NCBI GenBank assembly: GCA_023382595.1
Contig: JAHDWB010000003.1
Location: forward strand, 62,001-126,000
DNA length: 64,000 bases
DNA from: Anaerolineales bacterium
GTDB lineage: Bacteria > Chloroflexota > Anaerolineae > Anaerolineales > Villigracilaceae
Direction: 5' to 3'
Part shown: in pieces, positions 54,346-63,004 of the stretch
Layout: every line of letters begins with the position of its first letter
Numbering within the stretch: position 1 is the stretch's first letter
Notes under the pieces: model-generated
Database searches by the model: none
Seen by the model: the letters and a program-made list of their open reading frames with translations, nothing else
Told to the model about the DNA's origin: nothing
Position numbers and translations under genes: made by a program

Positions 54346-54455
54346 TCACAATGCGCCCCTATCGGCGGGTATTCAGATGAGGCGAATAGATTGTATTTTT
54401 CCGTCTTCGGCAAAGAGTTTGACCTGCTGCAACCGTGGGAAAAATTGGATTAGGA
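54346..54455 (+). pseudogene. possible short gene remnant without a start codon
   Basis: After the stop at the end of the GNAT gene there is an open run of about 36 codons ending in a stop, with a protein-like composition (GGYSDEANRLYFSVFGKEF, then LLQPWEKLD) but no start codon. A short ATG frame (MKVTMRPYRR) lies just upstream in another frame. This looks like the end of a decayed gene, but it may be chance. Confidence 0.2.
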
Positions 54456-54474
54456 TTCCTTAAAGGATAAGATC

Positions 54475-54846
54475 ATGAATAAGAGAGTGGTCATTGCCGC
54501 TATTGCAATTGGGACGGGGGCGCTTCATTTCGTAAAAGGTGAAAATTACCAAGGTTCATTTGCCATATTTATGAATGGTTATCTGATCGACATTCTCCTG
54601 CCTATGACCTTAGTATTACTCATGGGTTTGTTCCAAAACAACATTCTCCGCTCCCTCGCTTTCCGCGCCAGTGCTGTTTTTCTAACAGGTTGCCTGGTGG
54701 AATTTTCTCAATATGCGGGGCATCCAATTTTTGGAAGTACATATGATCCGCTCGACATTCTTGCGTATGCGGGCGGAGTACTTCTTGGCCTGCTTCTTGA
54801 CCTTGTGGTATTTCCACGATTATTCCCAACATGGCGGGAACAATAA
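54475..54846 (+). CDS. small VanZ/DUF2809-like membrane protein
   Basis: A 123-residue protein with four hydrophobic segments. The motif LVEFSQYAGHP followed by YDPLDILAYAGGVLLGLLLD resembles the conserved end of VanZ and DUF2809 proteins (E-S-Q and D-I-L-A-Y-G). The role of such proteins is not firmly known. AAAGGA precedes the ATG. It is convergent with the isochorismatase-like gene, seven bases away. Confidence 0.68.
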   Translation: MNKRVVIAAIAIGTGALHFVKGENYQGSFAIFMNGYLIDILLPMTLVLLMGLFQNNILRSLAFRASAVFLTGCLVEFSQYAGHPIFGSTYDPLDILAYAGGVLLGLLLDLVVFPRLFPTWREQ

Positions 54847-54853
54847 AAAAAAT

Positions 54854-55429
54854 CTACTTGGCAGCCTCCGCCGCCAATATCGCAATCACTTCTTCTGATT
54901 TCATCACCTGCCCATAGGATTTGAGCGCGGCGAGAAAGGCTTTGTGAACCAAGTCCGCAGGGATGATCGTTTCACCATATACCAAATCCCGCGTGGCGCA
55001 GGCATCTTCGGCAATGATGACCTTGAAACCAAAATCGGCGGCGGCGCGGGCGGTGGCGTCCACACACATGTGAGTCATCATGCCGGTGATGACGACGCGC
55101 TCGATCCCCCACTCTTTGAGCATCTCCAATAGATTTGTCTCGCGGAACGCGTTGGGATAATGCTTGTACACGATCGGTTCGCCTTCAAAATGCGCAACCG
55201 AATCGTGGATGTCCGAGCCGCTGTCACCTTTGACAAAGAACGCCGCATCGGGTTTTAGTGAAATATGCTGGATGTGGATGTGACGCGCATCTTTATGTGG
55301 ACCATGCTCGCGGAAGCATTGCAGGAGCATGTAGGCATTCTTCGCGGCTTCTTCGGGATTCACGAGCGGAAACTTCCCGCCGGGGAAATAGTCTTTTTGA
55401 ATGTCAATCAGGAGCAGTACAGTTTTCAT
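54854..55429 (-). CDS. isochorismatase-family cysteine hydrolase
   Basis: A 191-residue hydrolase. The catalytic triad is visible: Asp in LLLIDIQKDYFPGG, Lys in IVYKHYPNAFRET, and Cys in TGMMTHMCVDATARAAADFG. The layout fits nicotinamidase- or pyrazinamidase-like enzymes rather than true isochorismatase. Substrate unknown. It lies one base after the upstream gene's stop. Confidence 0.88.
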   Translation of the reverse strand: MKTVLLLIDIQKDYFPGGKFPLVNPEEAAKNAYMLLQCFREHGPHKDARHIHIQHISLKPDAAFFVKGDSGSDIHDSVAHFEGEPIVYKHYPNAFRETNLLEMLKEWGIERVVITGMMTHMCVDATARAAADFGFKVIIAEDACATRDLVYGETIIPADLVHKAFLAALKSYGQVMKSEEVIAILAAEAAK

Positions 55430-55430
55430 T

Positions 55431-56648
55431 TTAATCCTTTCGATTAACTATAATCGGCAGATACGCCCAAGTTACTCCGCCATCCTCTGTAAAATACAAA
55501 TTCGTGCCTACGCCGATTTTCCAGGTTAATATCCACCCCTTTTTCTCCGAGACAAAATCCATGTCAAACATATCAATAGAAGAAAAAAAACCATCATGTA
55601 ATTGATACAGAGGAACAATTTGCCAAGTTTGTGCACCATCCCTAGATATACACAAATCATAACCACAAGCGGCAATGACAATATCCGAAGAGACAAAATC
55701 CACATAATCCGGCATAGGCAAACCCTGTATTAGGAACGATCTCTGTTTCCAAGTTTGGCCACCATCCTTTGTGGCAAATATAGCGATCAATCTTTCAACT
55801 TCATCATCGCTCATTTGCCTGCGATATTGCGCTGTCACATAGCCCAACCCATCGTCAAAAAATATCGGGAGGTGTACCCTCTCCAAATCTGAGTCAGAAA
55901 ACAATTCATGCTGGAATGGCAGAATTTTTTCTTCCCATGATTCTCCCCCATCCCAACTTACATAAAGATACTTAAAACTTGCCCCTCCGACATAATAGTT
56001 ACTGATCCAAATATTATTGTTATTATTTTCTCGGACAAGAAAATTATCATCTTCAACAAGAGGGGTGTCGAGAGCAATATTCCAAGTTTCGCCACCATCT
56101 ATAGTTTTATAAAGGTTTATGTGCGCTGCCCAACCGGTGTTCTCATCTGCAAAATGCAGGCTGTGAATACCATCAGGGGGCACCGAAAGAGAATTCCAAG
56201 TTTTCCCACCATCATTGGTTGCATAGAAAGATCGTCCAAAATTAGGCACCGCGCTCTTTACATCACTTACCCAAATCGTTTTTGAATCAAGGATAAAAAA
56301 GCGAGTAACGCCTAATTGCTCAATTGGTGTGACATCTACCCAGGATTTTCCTCCATCCGAAGTCCGCACCAAGCGGTAAACAACACCATCATAATTTCCA
56401 ACCCATCCCCATCCTCTGAATTCATCGACCATCTTAATATAGAGCAAATTAAATGGTGACGGGTCAGAATAATAAAAGTCACTAAGTGTTGGATATGGTG
56501 ACGGCGTTATGGTGAATGTTTCCACAGACTCAATCGGAGGTTCCAGTGTCTCGGTCAGTAATGGGACCTTTACTTCTTCTACATCTGAAACCGAAACACA
56601 GGAAAATAAAGTCAACAAGATTATTGACATACCAAATACAATTTTCAT
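55431..56648 (-). CDS. YCF48-like beta-propeller lipoprotein (A+T-rich copy)
   Basis: A 405-residue protein with a lipoprotein signal (LLTLFSC) and repeated blades of the form TSDGGKSWVDV, ATNDGGKTWNSL, TIDGGETWNIA, TKDGGQTWKQR and TEDGGVTWAYL, as in BNR/YCF48 propellers. Such proteins are usually assembly factors, sialidase-like or of unknown role. A better conserved paralogue lies at 60113-61324. This copy is more A+T-rich than its surroundings, which suggests separate origin or relaxed selection. The start ATG 56648 is the first codon that gives the signal peptide. Confidence 0.8.
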   Translation of the reverse strand: MKIVFGMSIILLTLFSCVSVSDVEEVKVPLLTETLEPPIESVETFTITPSPYPTLSDFYYSDPSPFNLLYIKMVDEFRGWGWVGNYDGVVYRLVRTSDGGKSWVDVTPIEQLGVTRFFILDSKTIWVSDVKSAVPNFGRSFYATNDGGKTWNSLSVPPDGIHSLHFADENTGWAAHINLYKTIDGGETWNIALDTPLVEDDNFLVRENNNNNIWISNYYVGGASFKYLYVSWDGGESWEEKILPFQHELFSDSDLERVHLPIFFDDGLGYVTAQYRRQMSDDEVERLIAIFATKDGGQTWKQRSFLIQGLPMPDYVDFVSSDIVIAACGYDLCISRDGAQTWQIVPLYQLHDGFFSSIDMFDMDFVSEKKGWILTWKIGVGTNLYFTEDGGVTWAYLPIIVNRKD

Positions 56649-56693
56649 TTCGCCCCTTCAATCCAAGTAAATATCGCAATGAAGCATATTCAT

Positions 56694-57317
56694 TTACTTC
56701 CTCCCAAAATCGGCGGGATTTTCGCCCCAAAGCCCGGTATCCCATTTCAATATCTTGCCTTCGGGCAGTTCATTTTCCGCCAGCCAATTCTCCGCGCTGC
56801 GGATGATCGCAAACAAAATGGCGTTCTTCGATGAATGTTTCAGCCTTGTCCTGCACTCGCCCTGATGCACCCACGAGATGGCGTTCTGTGAATCGGAATA
56901 AACGGGCACATGCATGTTGTGTTTCGCCTGCCACGTCAACGCGTGGACGATGGCAAGAAATTCACCGACGTTATTTGTGCCATCATTGTACGGTCCCACA
57001 TGGAAAATTTCCTCGCCCGTCTCGGTATTGACACCGCGATATTCCAGTCTGCCGGGCGAACCACTGCACGCCGCATCCACACAAATGGATGGGAGCAGGG
57101 GTTGAATACTCGCCGTTTTCCACTTCCCGCCGGAGGAAACCCTGCCTTTGTAATCATCGTACTTTGCGAGATAGGCGGCTTCCGCTTCGGCTTCGCTCCC
57201 GAACGCCTTGTACTGCGCCCCGACGAAGCCCTTCACTTGTTTTTCACACTCCGCCCAGGTAGTGAAGATGCCGGTCTTGCGTCCCTTCCAGACCACGTAA
57301 TATTTCTGTTTCGGCAT
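56694..57317 (-). CDS. rnhA: viroplasmin-RNase H1 fusion protein
   Basis: A 207-residue protein. The first 50 residues form a caulimovirus-viroplasmin domain (YYVVWKGRKTGIFTTWAECEKQVKGF), which binds RNA-DNA hybrids. The rest is a type 1 RNase H with the acidic catalytic residues in ICVDAACSG, VGEFLAIVHAL, VYSDSQNAISW and ENPADF. It should remove RNA from RNA-DNA hybrids, including primers. It is on the minus strand next to the YCF48-like gene. Start ATG is at 57317. Confidence 0.93.
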   Translation of the reverse strand: MPKQKYYVVWKGRKTGIFTTWAECEKQVKGFVGAQYKAFGSEAEAEAAYLAKYDDYKGRVSSGGKWKTASIQPLLPSICVDAACSGSPGRLEYRGVNTETGEEIFHVGPYNDGTNNVGEFLAIVHALTWQAKHNMHVPVYSDSQNAISWVHQGECRTRLKHSSKNAILFAIIRSAENWLAENELPEGKILKWDTGLWGENPADFGRK

Positions 57318-57421
57318 ACGTCAATTTTACATCAATGCCGAATTTTTGACTGTGAACTTTTCCGCGGATGTGGTACAAGATAGCCCTTACACGATCAAAT
57401 AACCTTAGCCCAGGAGAAAAT

Positions 57422-58261
57422 ATGTCATACGCACACCCTGAATACCTAGTTGATACTGAATGGGTCGCCAATCACCTGAACGACCCGAATGTCCGCATCA
57501 TTGAATCGGATGAGGATCCACTGCTGTACCCGATGGGACACATCCCCGGCGCGGTGCAGGTGGATTGGTTCAGCACGCTCCAGCATCCGCTGCGCCGCGA
57601 TTTTCTGACGAAGGAACAATTCGAAGAGGTCGCTTCCAAGCTGGGCATCACCAACGACACCACGGTCGTTTTCTACGGCGACAAATCCAACTGGTTTGCA
57701 TGCTACGCACTGTGGCTCTTCCAATATTATGGGCATGAGAACGTGAAGATCATGAACGGTGGACGCGCCAAATGGGAGCAGGAGAACCGCCCACTCGCGA
57801 AGGAAGTGCCCGAGTATCCCCGAACAACTTACAGCGCGAGAGAGGCGGATACATCCATCCGCGCTTTCCGTGATGACGTTTTCAAGCACCTCGAAACCAA
57901 ACAGCCGCTGGTGGATGTCCGCTCGCCAAAGGAATACTCCGGCGAGTTGACCCACATGCCGAACTACCCGCAGGAAGGTGCGACACGCGGCGGACACATC
58001 CCCGGCGCGGTGAGCATCCCCTGGTCCCAGGCGGTCAACGATGCGGATTCAACGTTCAAGACTCCCGAGGAACTGCGTGCCATCTACGAGGGAAAGAACG
58101 TCAACGCTGACGGTGATGTGATCGCCTATTGCCGCATCGGCGAACGCTCGTCGCTGACGTGGTTCGTGCTGAAATATCTGCTGGGATATGAGAAGGTCAG
58201 GAACTATGACGGTTCATGGACCGAGTGGGGCAACCTGGTGGATGCGCCGATCGAAAAATAA
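57422..58261 (+). CDS. thiosulfate sulfurtransferase (two-domain rhodanese)
   Basis: Transfers sulfane sulfur from thiosulfate to an acceptor. The 279-residue protein has two rhodanese domains; only the second keeps the active Cys in the loop [13 protein letters not shown]. The first has [13 protein letters not shown] and [10 protein letters not shown], with the Cys replaced. The ATG at 57422 has AGGAG seven bases upstream; the earlier open frame is not used. A SufE-like gene follows, so it may feed sulfur to Fe-S assembly. Confidence 0.92.
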   Translation: MSYAHPEYLVDTEWVANHLNDPNVRIIESDEDPLLYPMGHIPGAVQVDWFSTLQHPLRRDFLTKEQFEEVASKLGITNDTTVVFYGDKSNWFACYALWLFQYYGHENVKIMNGGRAKWEQENRPLAKEVPEYPRTTYSAREADTSIRAFRDDVFKHLETKQPLVDVRSPKEYSGELTHMPNYPQEGATRGGHIPGAVSIPWSQAVNDADSTFKTPEELRAIYEGKNVNADGDVIAYCRIGERSSLTWFVLKYLLGYEKVRNYDGSWTEWGNLVDAPIEK

Positions 58262-58268
58262 TTTTTAT

Positions 58269-58297
58269 TGTAGGGGCGGGGTAACCCCGCCCCTACA
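58269..58297. repeat. 13-bp perfect palindrome (GGGGCGGGG type)
   Basis: TGTAGGGGCGGGG pairs exactly with CCCCGCCCCTACA across a TAA loop. It lies between the rhodanese and sufE-like genes, inside the likely operon, where it would form a very stable mRNA hairpin. Confidence 0.65.
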
Positions 58298-58307
58298 GAG
58301 GATATGA

Positions 58308-58739
58308 ATGTCTTTACCTAAAAATCTTCAAGATATCGTAGATGACTTTGCGGGCATGAGCCGCGAAGAAAAGATTGAAACGCTGATCGCATACGCCGAG
58401 TCATTCACGGAACTGCCGGAGCGCTTCGCGGAAGCGCGCTCCAAGATGGAGCCGATCCCGGAATGTATGACGCCGGTTTATCTGTTCGCTGAAAAGACGG
58501 ATGACGGCGGCTTGCTCTTTCACTTTGACATTCCCAAGCAATCCCCCACCGTGCGCGGACTTGCCGCGATCCTCGCCAACGGATTAAATGGATGCACGCC
58601 TGAAGAGATCATTGCCGTCCCCGCAGATTTCTACGCGCCGATGAAACTGGAAGACGCCATCTCTGGTCAACGGTTGAACGGGTTTCGCGGCGTGCTGGCG
58701 CACATGAAACAGGCGGCTGTGAATATGTTAAACAAATAG
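58308..58739 (+). CDS. sufE: SufE-family Fe-S cluster assembly sulfur acceptor
   Basis: A 143-residue SufE-type protein. The family layout is present: the IETLIAYAESFTELP helix, the PECMTPVYLF loop with the sulfur-accepting Cys (here ECMTP in place of GCQS), the FDIPKQSPTVRGLAAIL strand, and GFRGVLAHMKQAA near the end. It stimulates a cysteine desulfurase, or, given its neighbour, takes sulfur from the rhodanese. GAGGA precedes the ATG. Confidence 0.87.
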   Translation: MSLPKNLQDIVDDFAGMSREEKIETLIAYAESFTELPERFAEARSKMEPIPECMTPVYLFAEKTDDGGLLFHFDIPKQSPTVRGLAAILANGLNGCTPEEIIAVPADFYAPMKLEDAISGQRLNGFRGVLAHMKQAAVNMLNK

Positions 58740-58762
58740 GACGGGATTTTCTCCCGTCCTAT
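58736..58762. terminator. bidirectional hairpin terminator
   Basis: An 11-bp stem, ATAGGACGGGA / TCCCGTCCTAT, has a five-base T-rich loop. It overlaps the sufE stop codon and separates convergent genes. Confidence 0.78.
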
Positions 58763-58765
58763 TCA

Positions 58766-59173
58766 TTATTTTTCGTCCATCCAGCCTTGCTCTTCCACTG
58801 ACATGAAAATATCCGTCGCAGAGATCATCCCGATCAAGGCGCCGCTGTCATCCGTGATCGGCAGGTGATGGAACTTATGCTCCTGCATGACCTTGGAACA
58901 TTCCATCAAAGTCCAATCAGCGCGACCGGTGATAATGGGACCGGACATGATCTCGCGCACAGCGGTCTCGGCGGGGTTGCGTCCTGCGGCGACGATCTTG
59001 TCGCGAATATCGGTGGTGGTGACAATTCCGTACGAGTTGTCCTTTATACTGATCTTTACCACTACGCTGTGGATCTTGCGGCGGCGCATGAGCGTGGCGG
59101 CGTACGAGACGCTCGAATCGGGATCAACGACAACAACAGGGCTGGACATCCAATCACGGACAAGGTGTGGCAT
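58766..59173 (-). CDS. two-CBS-domain protein
   Basis: A 135-residue protein with one CBS pair: MSSPVVVVDPDSSVSYAATLMRRRKIHSVVV...GIVTTTDI and IMSGPIITGRADWTLMECSKVMQEHKFHHLPI...GMISATDI. CBS pairs bind adenosyl nucleotides such as AMP, ATP or SAM and regulate partner proteins. It has no further domain. It lies on the minus strand behind a lipoprotein gene. Confidence 0.9.
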   Translation of the reverse strand: MPHLVRDWMSSPVVVVDPDSSVSYAATLMRRRKIHSVVVKISIKDNSYGIVTTTDIRDKIVAAGRNPAETAVREIMSGPIITGRADWTLMECSKVMQEHKFHHLPITDDSGALIGMISATDIFMSVEEQGWMDEK

Positions 59174-59195
59174 GGAACTCTCCTCTTCTCTTGGG

Positions 59196-60134
59196 CTATT
59201 TCACCAATAATTTTACAACATCCAATGCGAACAGCGAGCCGTCCGCTGCGTTTTGATCGTGAATTTCAAGGTAGATCACCGTCCCGGCAGGGATACCCGC
59301 CAGCGTGAAGGTTTCGTCAAATGTACCCGGCGCGCCGAAATCGGGAGCCATGACCATGATGGGTCCCGCCGCGAATTGATTGCCATCCTCATCATAGACA
59401 AAATAAGATAGATTGTTCTCGAACGGCGCAATGCTGACCGTGCCCGTCACCTGTACACTACCGCTGACTTCCGTTCCATCGGCGGGCAATGTGATGTCAA
59501 TGCTTCGCCTGTCACCGCCGGGGGTATCGGTTGTGTAATTCATCAGCCGCAGCTTGTTTTTCACCAACGCATAACGGCGTGTGGATGGGAGTGTCGGGCA
59601 GCAGCCGCCGTCTTCAAAGCCGTGCACGACCGCATCAATGAACACTTCGCCGTTCTCGATGGAAATACTATTGATCATTGGGCGGTCATCGATCAGGACC
59701 GAGTCCAAAAAGACGGGCTCGCCCGCCACATTGGCGTAGATCGCCAACACGCCGAATTGTCCCGTGCCGCCGTAATTTTCCAAAAAGATCACAGCGGCAT
59801 CGCCTGCGCCGTCACCGGTCAGATCACCAAATGCATGGAACTGCGTCACTTGAACGTACGCAAAATCCATATCCGTGGCGTCCGTTCCCTGCTGAAAATT
59901 TCCATCCGTCAATTGAACAACAAGTCCATCTTCCCGTATAAGCACGGGATATTGCACATTGTTGATCTGCTCAAGCGTAAGCGCTGACGGAGACGTTACC
60001 GGCGCATCTGTCGGCGCAGGGACAGTTGCTTCAACAGATTCAGCCGTCGGCAAGGGCGAAGCGACCGGTAATCCGCAAGCAAGCGCGGCAAGGGTCAAGA
60101 TCAAGAAGAATCTCAGGGGATAAGTTGGGACCAA
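59196..60134 (-). CDS. lipoprotein with C-terminal Gmad2-like domain
   Basis: A 312-residue lipoprotein (lipobox LAAC in LTLAALACGLP, about residue 20) with a Thr/Pro/Ala linker. A middle domain has FGDLTGDGAGDAAVIFLENYGG, an integrin-like calcium-binding motif. The last 100 residues look like a Gmad2 immunoglobulin-like domain (DITLPADGTEVSGSVQVTGTVS, then GAPGTFDETFTL). It begins with TTG at 60134, six bases after GGAGG, and overlaps the preceding gene's end by 22 bases. Function unknown; cell-surface. Confidence 0.78.
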   Translation of the reverse strand: MVPTYPLRFFLILTLAALACGLPVASPLPTAESVEATVPAPTDAPVTSPSALTLEQINNVQYPVLIREDGLVVQLTDGNFQQGTDATDMDFAYVQVTQFHAFGDLTGDGAGDAAVIFLENYGGTGQFGVLAIYANVAGEPVFLDSVLIDDRPMINSISIENGEVFIDAVVHGFEDGGCCPTLPSTRRYALVKNKLRLMNYTTDTPGGDRRSIDITLPADGTEVSGSVQVTGTVSIAPFENNLSYFVYDEDGNQFAAGPIMVMAPDFGAPGTFDETFTLAGIPAGTVIYLEIHDQNAADGSLFALDVVKLLVK

Positions 60135-61324
60135 GTCTGACCTCCATCCGTTGTTTTATAAAAAGCGCGGCGCCCCGATGCGCTGGTTGTGATCACCCAT
60201 CCCGTGAGTGAATTAGCGAAGTTCATATCGGTGACGGTATCCCCGAAGCGGACATCGGGGGTGATCACTTCGAACGTTTGCCCCGCGTCTCTCGTAACGA
60301 GAAACTGGTTGCTGGAATAAAAAACCATCTCCTGCGCTGACGGGATCTCAATAAAGCTCATGCGCGGAAGGATATCGGGCATCAGGTTCCACGTATCTCC
60401 GCCATTGTCCGTGGAGTAGAGGATGGTCCGCAACGCAGCGGCTGCCATACGGATGACGAGAAAACCCTGTGTGGGTGAAACGAAATGGATTTTTTCGATG
60501 GCAAGTTCGCTCGCCTGCGCTTCTGCCGGGAGGATGATGCCCGGCTGGGACCATGTCGCGCCGCCATCTTCCGTGCGGAATAAATACGCCGAACCGGAGG
60601 AATAGATCACGCCGCCGATCCAAGCATTTTGCATATCAAGCGGAACGAGCATGACCTTCAATCCGCTCAATGGCAGGGAGTCGCCCGCCCCATCAAGGTT
60701 GGGATCGTTGGTATAGGCACGGGTCCACGTCCTGCCGCCATTATTAGTTTGAAAGACCGAAACCGCCATCGAACCTGCGCCTACACCGAGATCAGCCAGA
60801 ATCCAGCCGTTGTCCGCATCGACAAATTCCAAGTCACCCGCGCTGAAGGGCGTTTCGAATGATTCCCATGTCATGCCGCCATCCGCGGTGCGATGCAACG
60901 TGCCGCCATAGGGATAGTTGTTCGGGTCAACGACTTGTATCCAGGCATGGTCGACATCGAGAAATTCCGTAAAGACGGAATAGCCCGCCTCGGCGAGATC
61001 GGGCGGCGTGACGTTGTACCAAGTCACGCCGCCGTCGTTGGTGCGGATGACGTGCGCCTCGGTCAATGCCCAACCATAGACTTCATCCATCATCTCGATG
61101 TTGACGATATCCGGCGCTTCGATCAATGGTGCATCGATCTCATTCGGCAGGGGCGTACCCTGCGGCTCTGCAACAGACTGCGGGGCAGGTTGTGCTTCAG
61201 CGAGAGTTGGCGTGGCAGCAGGTTCCACTGGAATCGGCGCTTCAGTCTGCTCCATCTGGGGCACCGGCGCGGCGCAGGCGGATATCATAACCACCAGCAA
61301 AAAAGAAAAGAGAATTCTCTTCAT
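60113..61324 (-). CDS. YCF48-like beta-propeller lipoprotein
   Basis: A 403-residue lipoprotein (lipobox ISAC in MISACAAPV). After a Pro-rich linker it has propeller blades TNDGGVTWYNV, TADGGMTWESF, TNNGGRTWTRA, TEDGGATWSQP, STDNGGDTWNL, TRDAGQTFEV and TTDGGQTWSQL. It is a paralogue of the gene at 55431-56648 and better matched to the local base composition. Such propellers bind proteins or glycans. The ATG starts the gene directly behind a thiolase on the same strand. The next gene overlaps its end by 22 bases. Confidence 0.87.
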   Translation of the reverse strand: MKRILFSFLLVVMISACAAPVPQMEQTEAPIPVEPAATPTLAEAQPAPQSVAEPQGTPLPNEIDAPLIEAPDIVNIEMMDEVYGWALTEAHVIRTNDGGVTWYNVTPPDLAEAGYSVFTEFLDVDHAWIQVVDPNNYPYGGTLHRTADGGMTWESFETPFSAGDLEFVDADNGWILADLGVGAGSMAVSVFQTNNGGRTWTRAYTNDPNLDGAGDSLPLSGLKVMLVPLDMQNAWIGGVIYSSGSAYLFRTEDGGATWSQPGIILPAEAQASELAIEKIHFVSPTQGFLVIRMAAAALRTILYSTDNGGDTWNLMPDILPRMSFIEIPSAQEMVFYSSNQFLVTRDAGQTFEVITPDVRFGDTVTDMNFANSLTGWVITTSASGRRAFYKTTDGGQTWSQLIP

Positions 61325-61348
61325 TATTTCTCCTTGTAACTCCCGGAT

Positions 61349-62560
61349 TTATCCGAGATATTCGATCACTGTCGCTTCACCCTGCCCAACCCCCACGCAT
61401 AAGGTCGCGACGCCGTATTTGACATTTCCGCGAGTTTTCATTTCGTGAACAAGCGTGGTCACCAGACGCGCGCCCGAACAGCCAAGCGGATGTCCGATGG
61501 CGATGGCTCCGCCGTTGACGTTGACGATCTCGGGGTCGAGTTCGAGATCTTCCATCACGGATAACGCCTGCACGGCAAAGGCTTCGTTGATCTCGATCAA
61601 ACCGACATCTTTCGTTTTCAATCCGGCACGCTGCAAGGCTTTACGCGTGGCAGGGATGGGACCATATCCCATGACCTTTGGGGGCACCCCCGCCGAGGCG
61701 GAGGTCACGATGCGCGCCAGCGGTTTAAGATTTAAAGACCTAGCTTTTTCTTCACTCATCATCAGGAGCGCAGCGGCTCCGTCATTTAATCCAGACGAAT
61801 TTCCGGCGGTGACAGTTCCCCCATCTTTTTTGAAAGCCGGTTTGAGTTTGGCAAGGCTTTCCATCGAAGTATCGCGGCGCGGACGTTCGTCCGTATCCAC
61901 CAGTTTCGGGTCACCTTTTTTCTGGGGAACAGGGACAGGCACGATCTCCTGCGCGAAGCGTCCCGAGTCAATGGCGTCAATGGCGCGTTGATGACTGCGC
62001 ACGGCAAATTCATCCTGCTTTTCGCGCGTGATGTGCGGACGCTCCGCGGCGATGTTTTCAGCGGTCTCGCCCATTGAATCCGTGCCGTGCATTTCCTTCA
62101 TTTTTGGATTTGGATACCGCCAGCCGAGCGCCGTATCATACGCGGTGAGATTGCCGAAGGAAAACCCCGCTTCCGCCTTCGGGAGGGAATAGGGTGCGCG
62201 ACTCATGGATTCGACTCCGCCCGCGATGTACACATCCCCCTCTCCGGCTTTGATCGCGCGCGCCGCCATATTGACCGCATTCAAGCCGGATGCACACAAG
62301 CGATTGACGGTCACGCCGCCCACTTCCACAGGCAGGCCAGCCAGCAACACCGCCATCCGCGCCACATTGCGGTTGTCTTCGCCCGCTTGATTGGCACAGC
62401 CCATGAAGACTTCTTCAACCAGCGCCGGGTCAATTGGATTTCGTGCGAGTATGGTTTTGATGACATGCGCCGCCATGTCGTCGGGGCGCACGGATGAGAG
62501 AATGCCGCCCAACGCCCCAATCGGCGTGCGGATGGCATCGATGATGACAACTTCGGTCAT
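61349..62560 (-). CDS. acetyl-CoA acyltransferase (thiolase)
   Basis: Condenses or cleaves acyl-CoA units. The 403-residue protein has the acyl-enzyme Cys in [12 protein letters not shown] (near residue 90), [11 protein letters not shown], the His in [17 protein letters not shown], and the second catalytic Cys in [11 protein letters not shown]. The ATG at 62560 has GGAGG five bases upstream; the frame is open 88 codons further but that part is not thiolase-like. It may act in beta-oxidation with the acyl-CoA ligase at 1262, or in acetoacetyl-CoA synthesis. Confidence 0.94.
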   Translation of the reverse strand: MTEVVIIDAIRTPIGALGGILSSVRPDDMAAHVIKTILARNPIDPALVEEVFMGCANQAGEDNRNVARMAVLLAGLPVEVGGVTVNRLCASGLNAVNMAARAIKAGEGDVYIAGGVESMSRAPYSLPKAEAGFSFGNLTAYDTALGWRYPNPKMKEMHGTDSMGETAENIAAERPHITREKQDEFAVRSHQRAIDAIDSGRFAQEIVPVPVPQKKGDPKLVDTDERPRRDTSMESLAKLKPAFKKDGGTVTAGNSSGLNDGAAALLMMSEEKARSLNLKPLARIVTSASAGVPPKVMGYGPIPATRKALQRAGLKTKDVGLIEINEAFAVQALSVMEDLELDPEIVNVNGGAIAIGHPLGCSGARLVTTLVHEMKTRGNVKYGVATLCVGVGQGEATVIEYLG

Positions 62561-62746
62561 GGAATCCTCCAGAGCAATATATGCGATTCTACCATCTATA
62601 AACCGGATAAAAATGAATGACCTTTGTACACCTTCGTATGTGACGCATGGCACTACTCGCCCATGATGGATGGCGACATAATCAGGGTGGCGGAAAATTT
62701 CGCCTAATAATGTCAAACTTCTCGAATAATTAAAAAAGGAGAACCA

Positions 62747-62989
62747 ATGGCAGCCAGAGGCCGGATCGAAGTCAGCGATACCTATTGCAAAGGATGTGAA
62801 CTTTGCCTGAGTGCCTGTCCACAAGGGGTGATGGAACTGGACATGTCACGACTTACCCCGAAGGGATACCACCCCGCGCACACGTTCAAAGACGGATGCA
62901 CGGGGTGTGCCATCTGTGCCGTGGTCTGCCCGGATGCGGCAATTACGGTCTACCGTGAAGTGACCAAAGCCGCTCCGGTTGTGGCGTAA
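62747..62989 (+). CDS. korD: 4Fe-4S ferredoxin subunit of a 2-oxoacid:ferredoxin oxidoreductase
   Basis: An 80-residue protein with two 4Fe-4S clusters, shown by [12 protein letters not shown] and [12 protein letters not shown]. The N-terminus reads [11 protein letters not shown], typical of the delta (KorD/PorD/VorD) subunit. It hands electrons from the oxoacid oxidoreductase to ferredoxin. AAGGAG precedes the ATG, and the alpha subunit gene starts 15 bases after its stop. Confidence 0.9.
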   Translation: MAARGRIEVSDTYCKGCELCLSACPQGVMELDMSRLTPKGYHPAHTFKDGCTGCAICAVVCPDAAITVYREVTKAAPVVA

Positions 62990-63004
62990 ATTGTGGAGAA
63001 ACAC

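Noticed and set aside
54475-54846. True vanZ resistance gene
   Set aside because: Only the C-terminal motif resembles VanZ. No van cluster is present and the protein is too short for a firm call.
61349-62824. Longer start for the thiolase (extra 88 codons)
   Set aside because: The extra part is not thiolase-like and overlaps the upstream region of the ferredoxin gene. The ATG at 62560 has GGAGG at the right distance.
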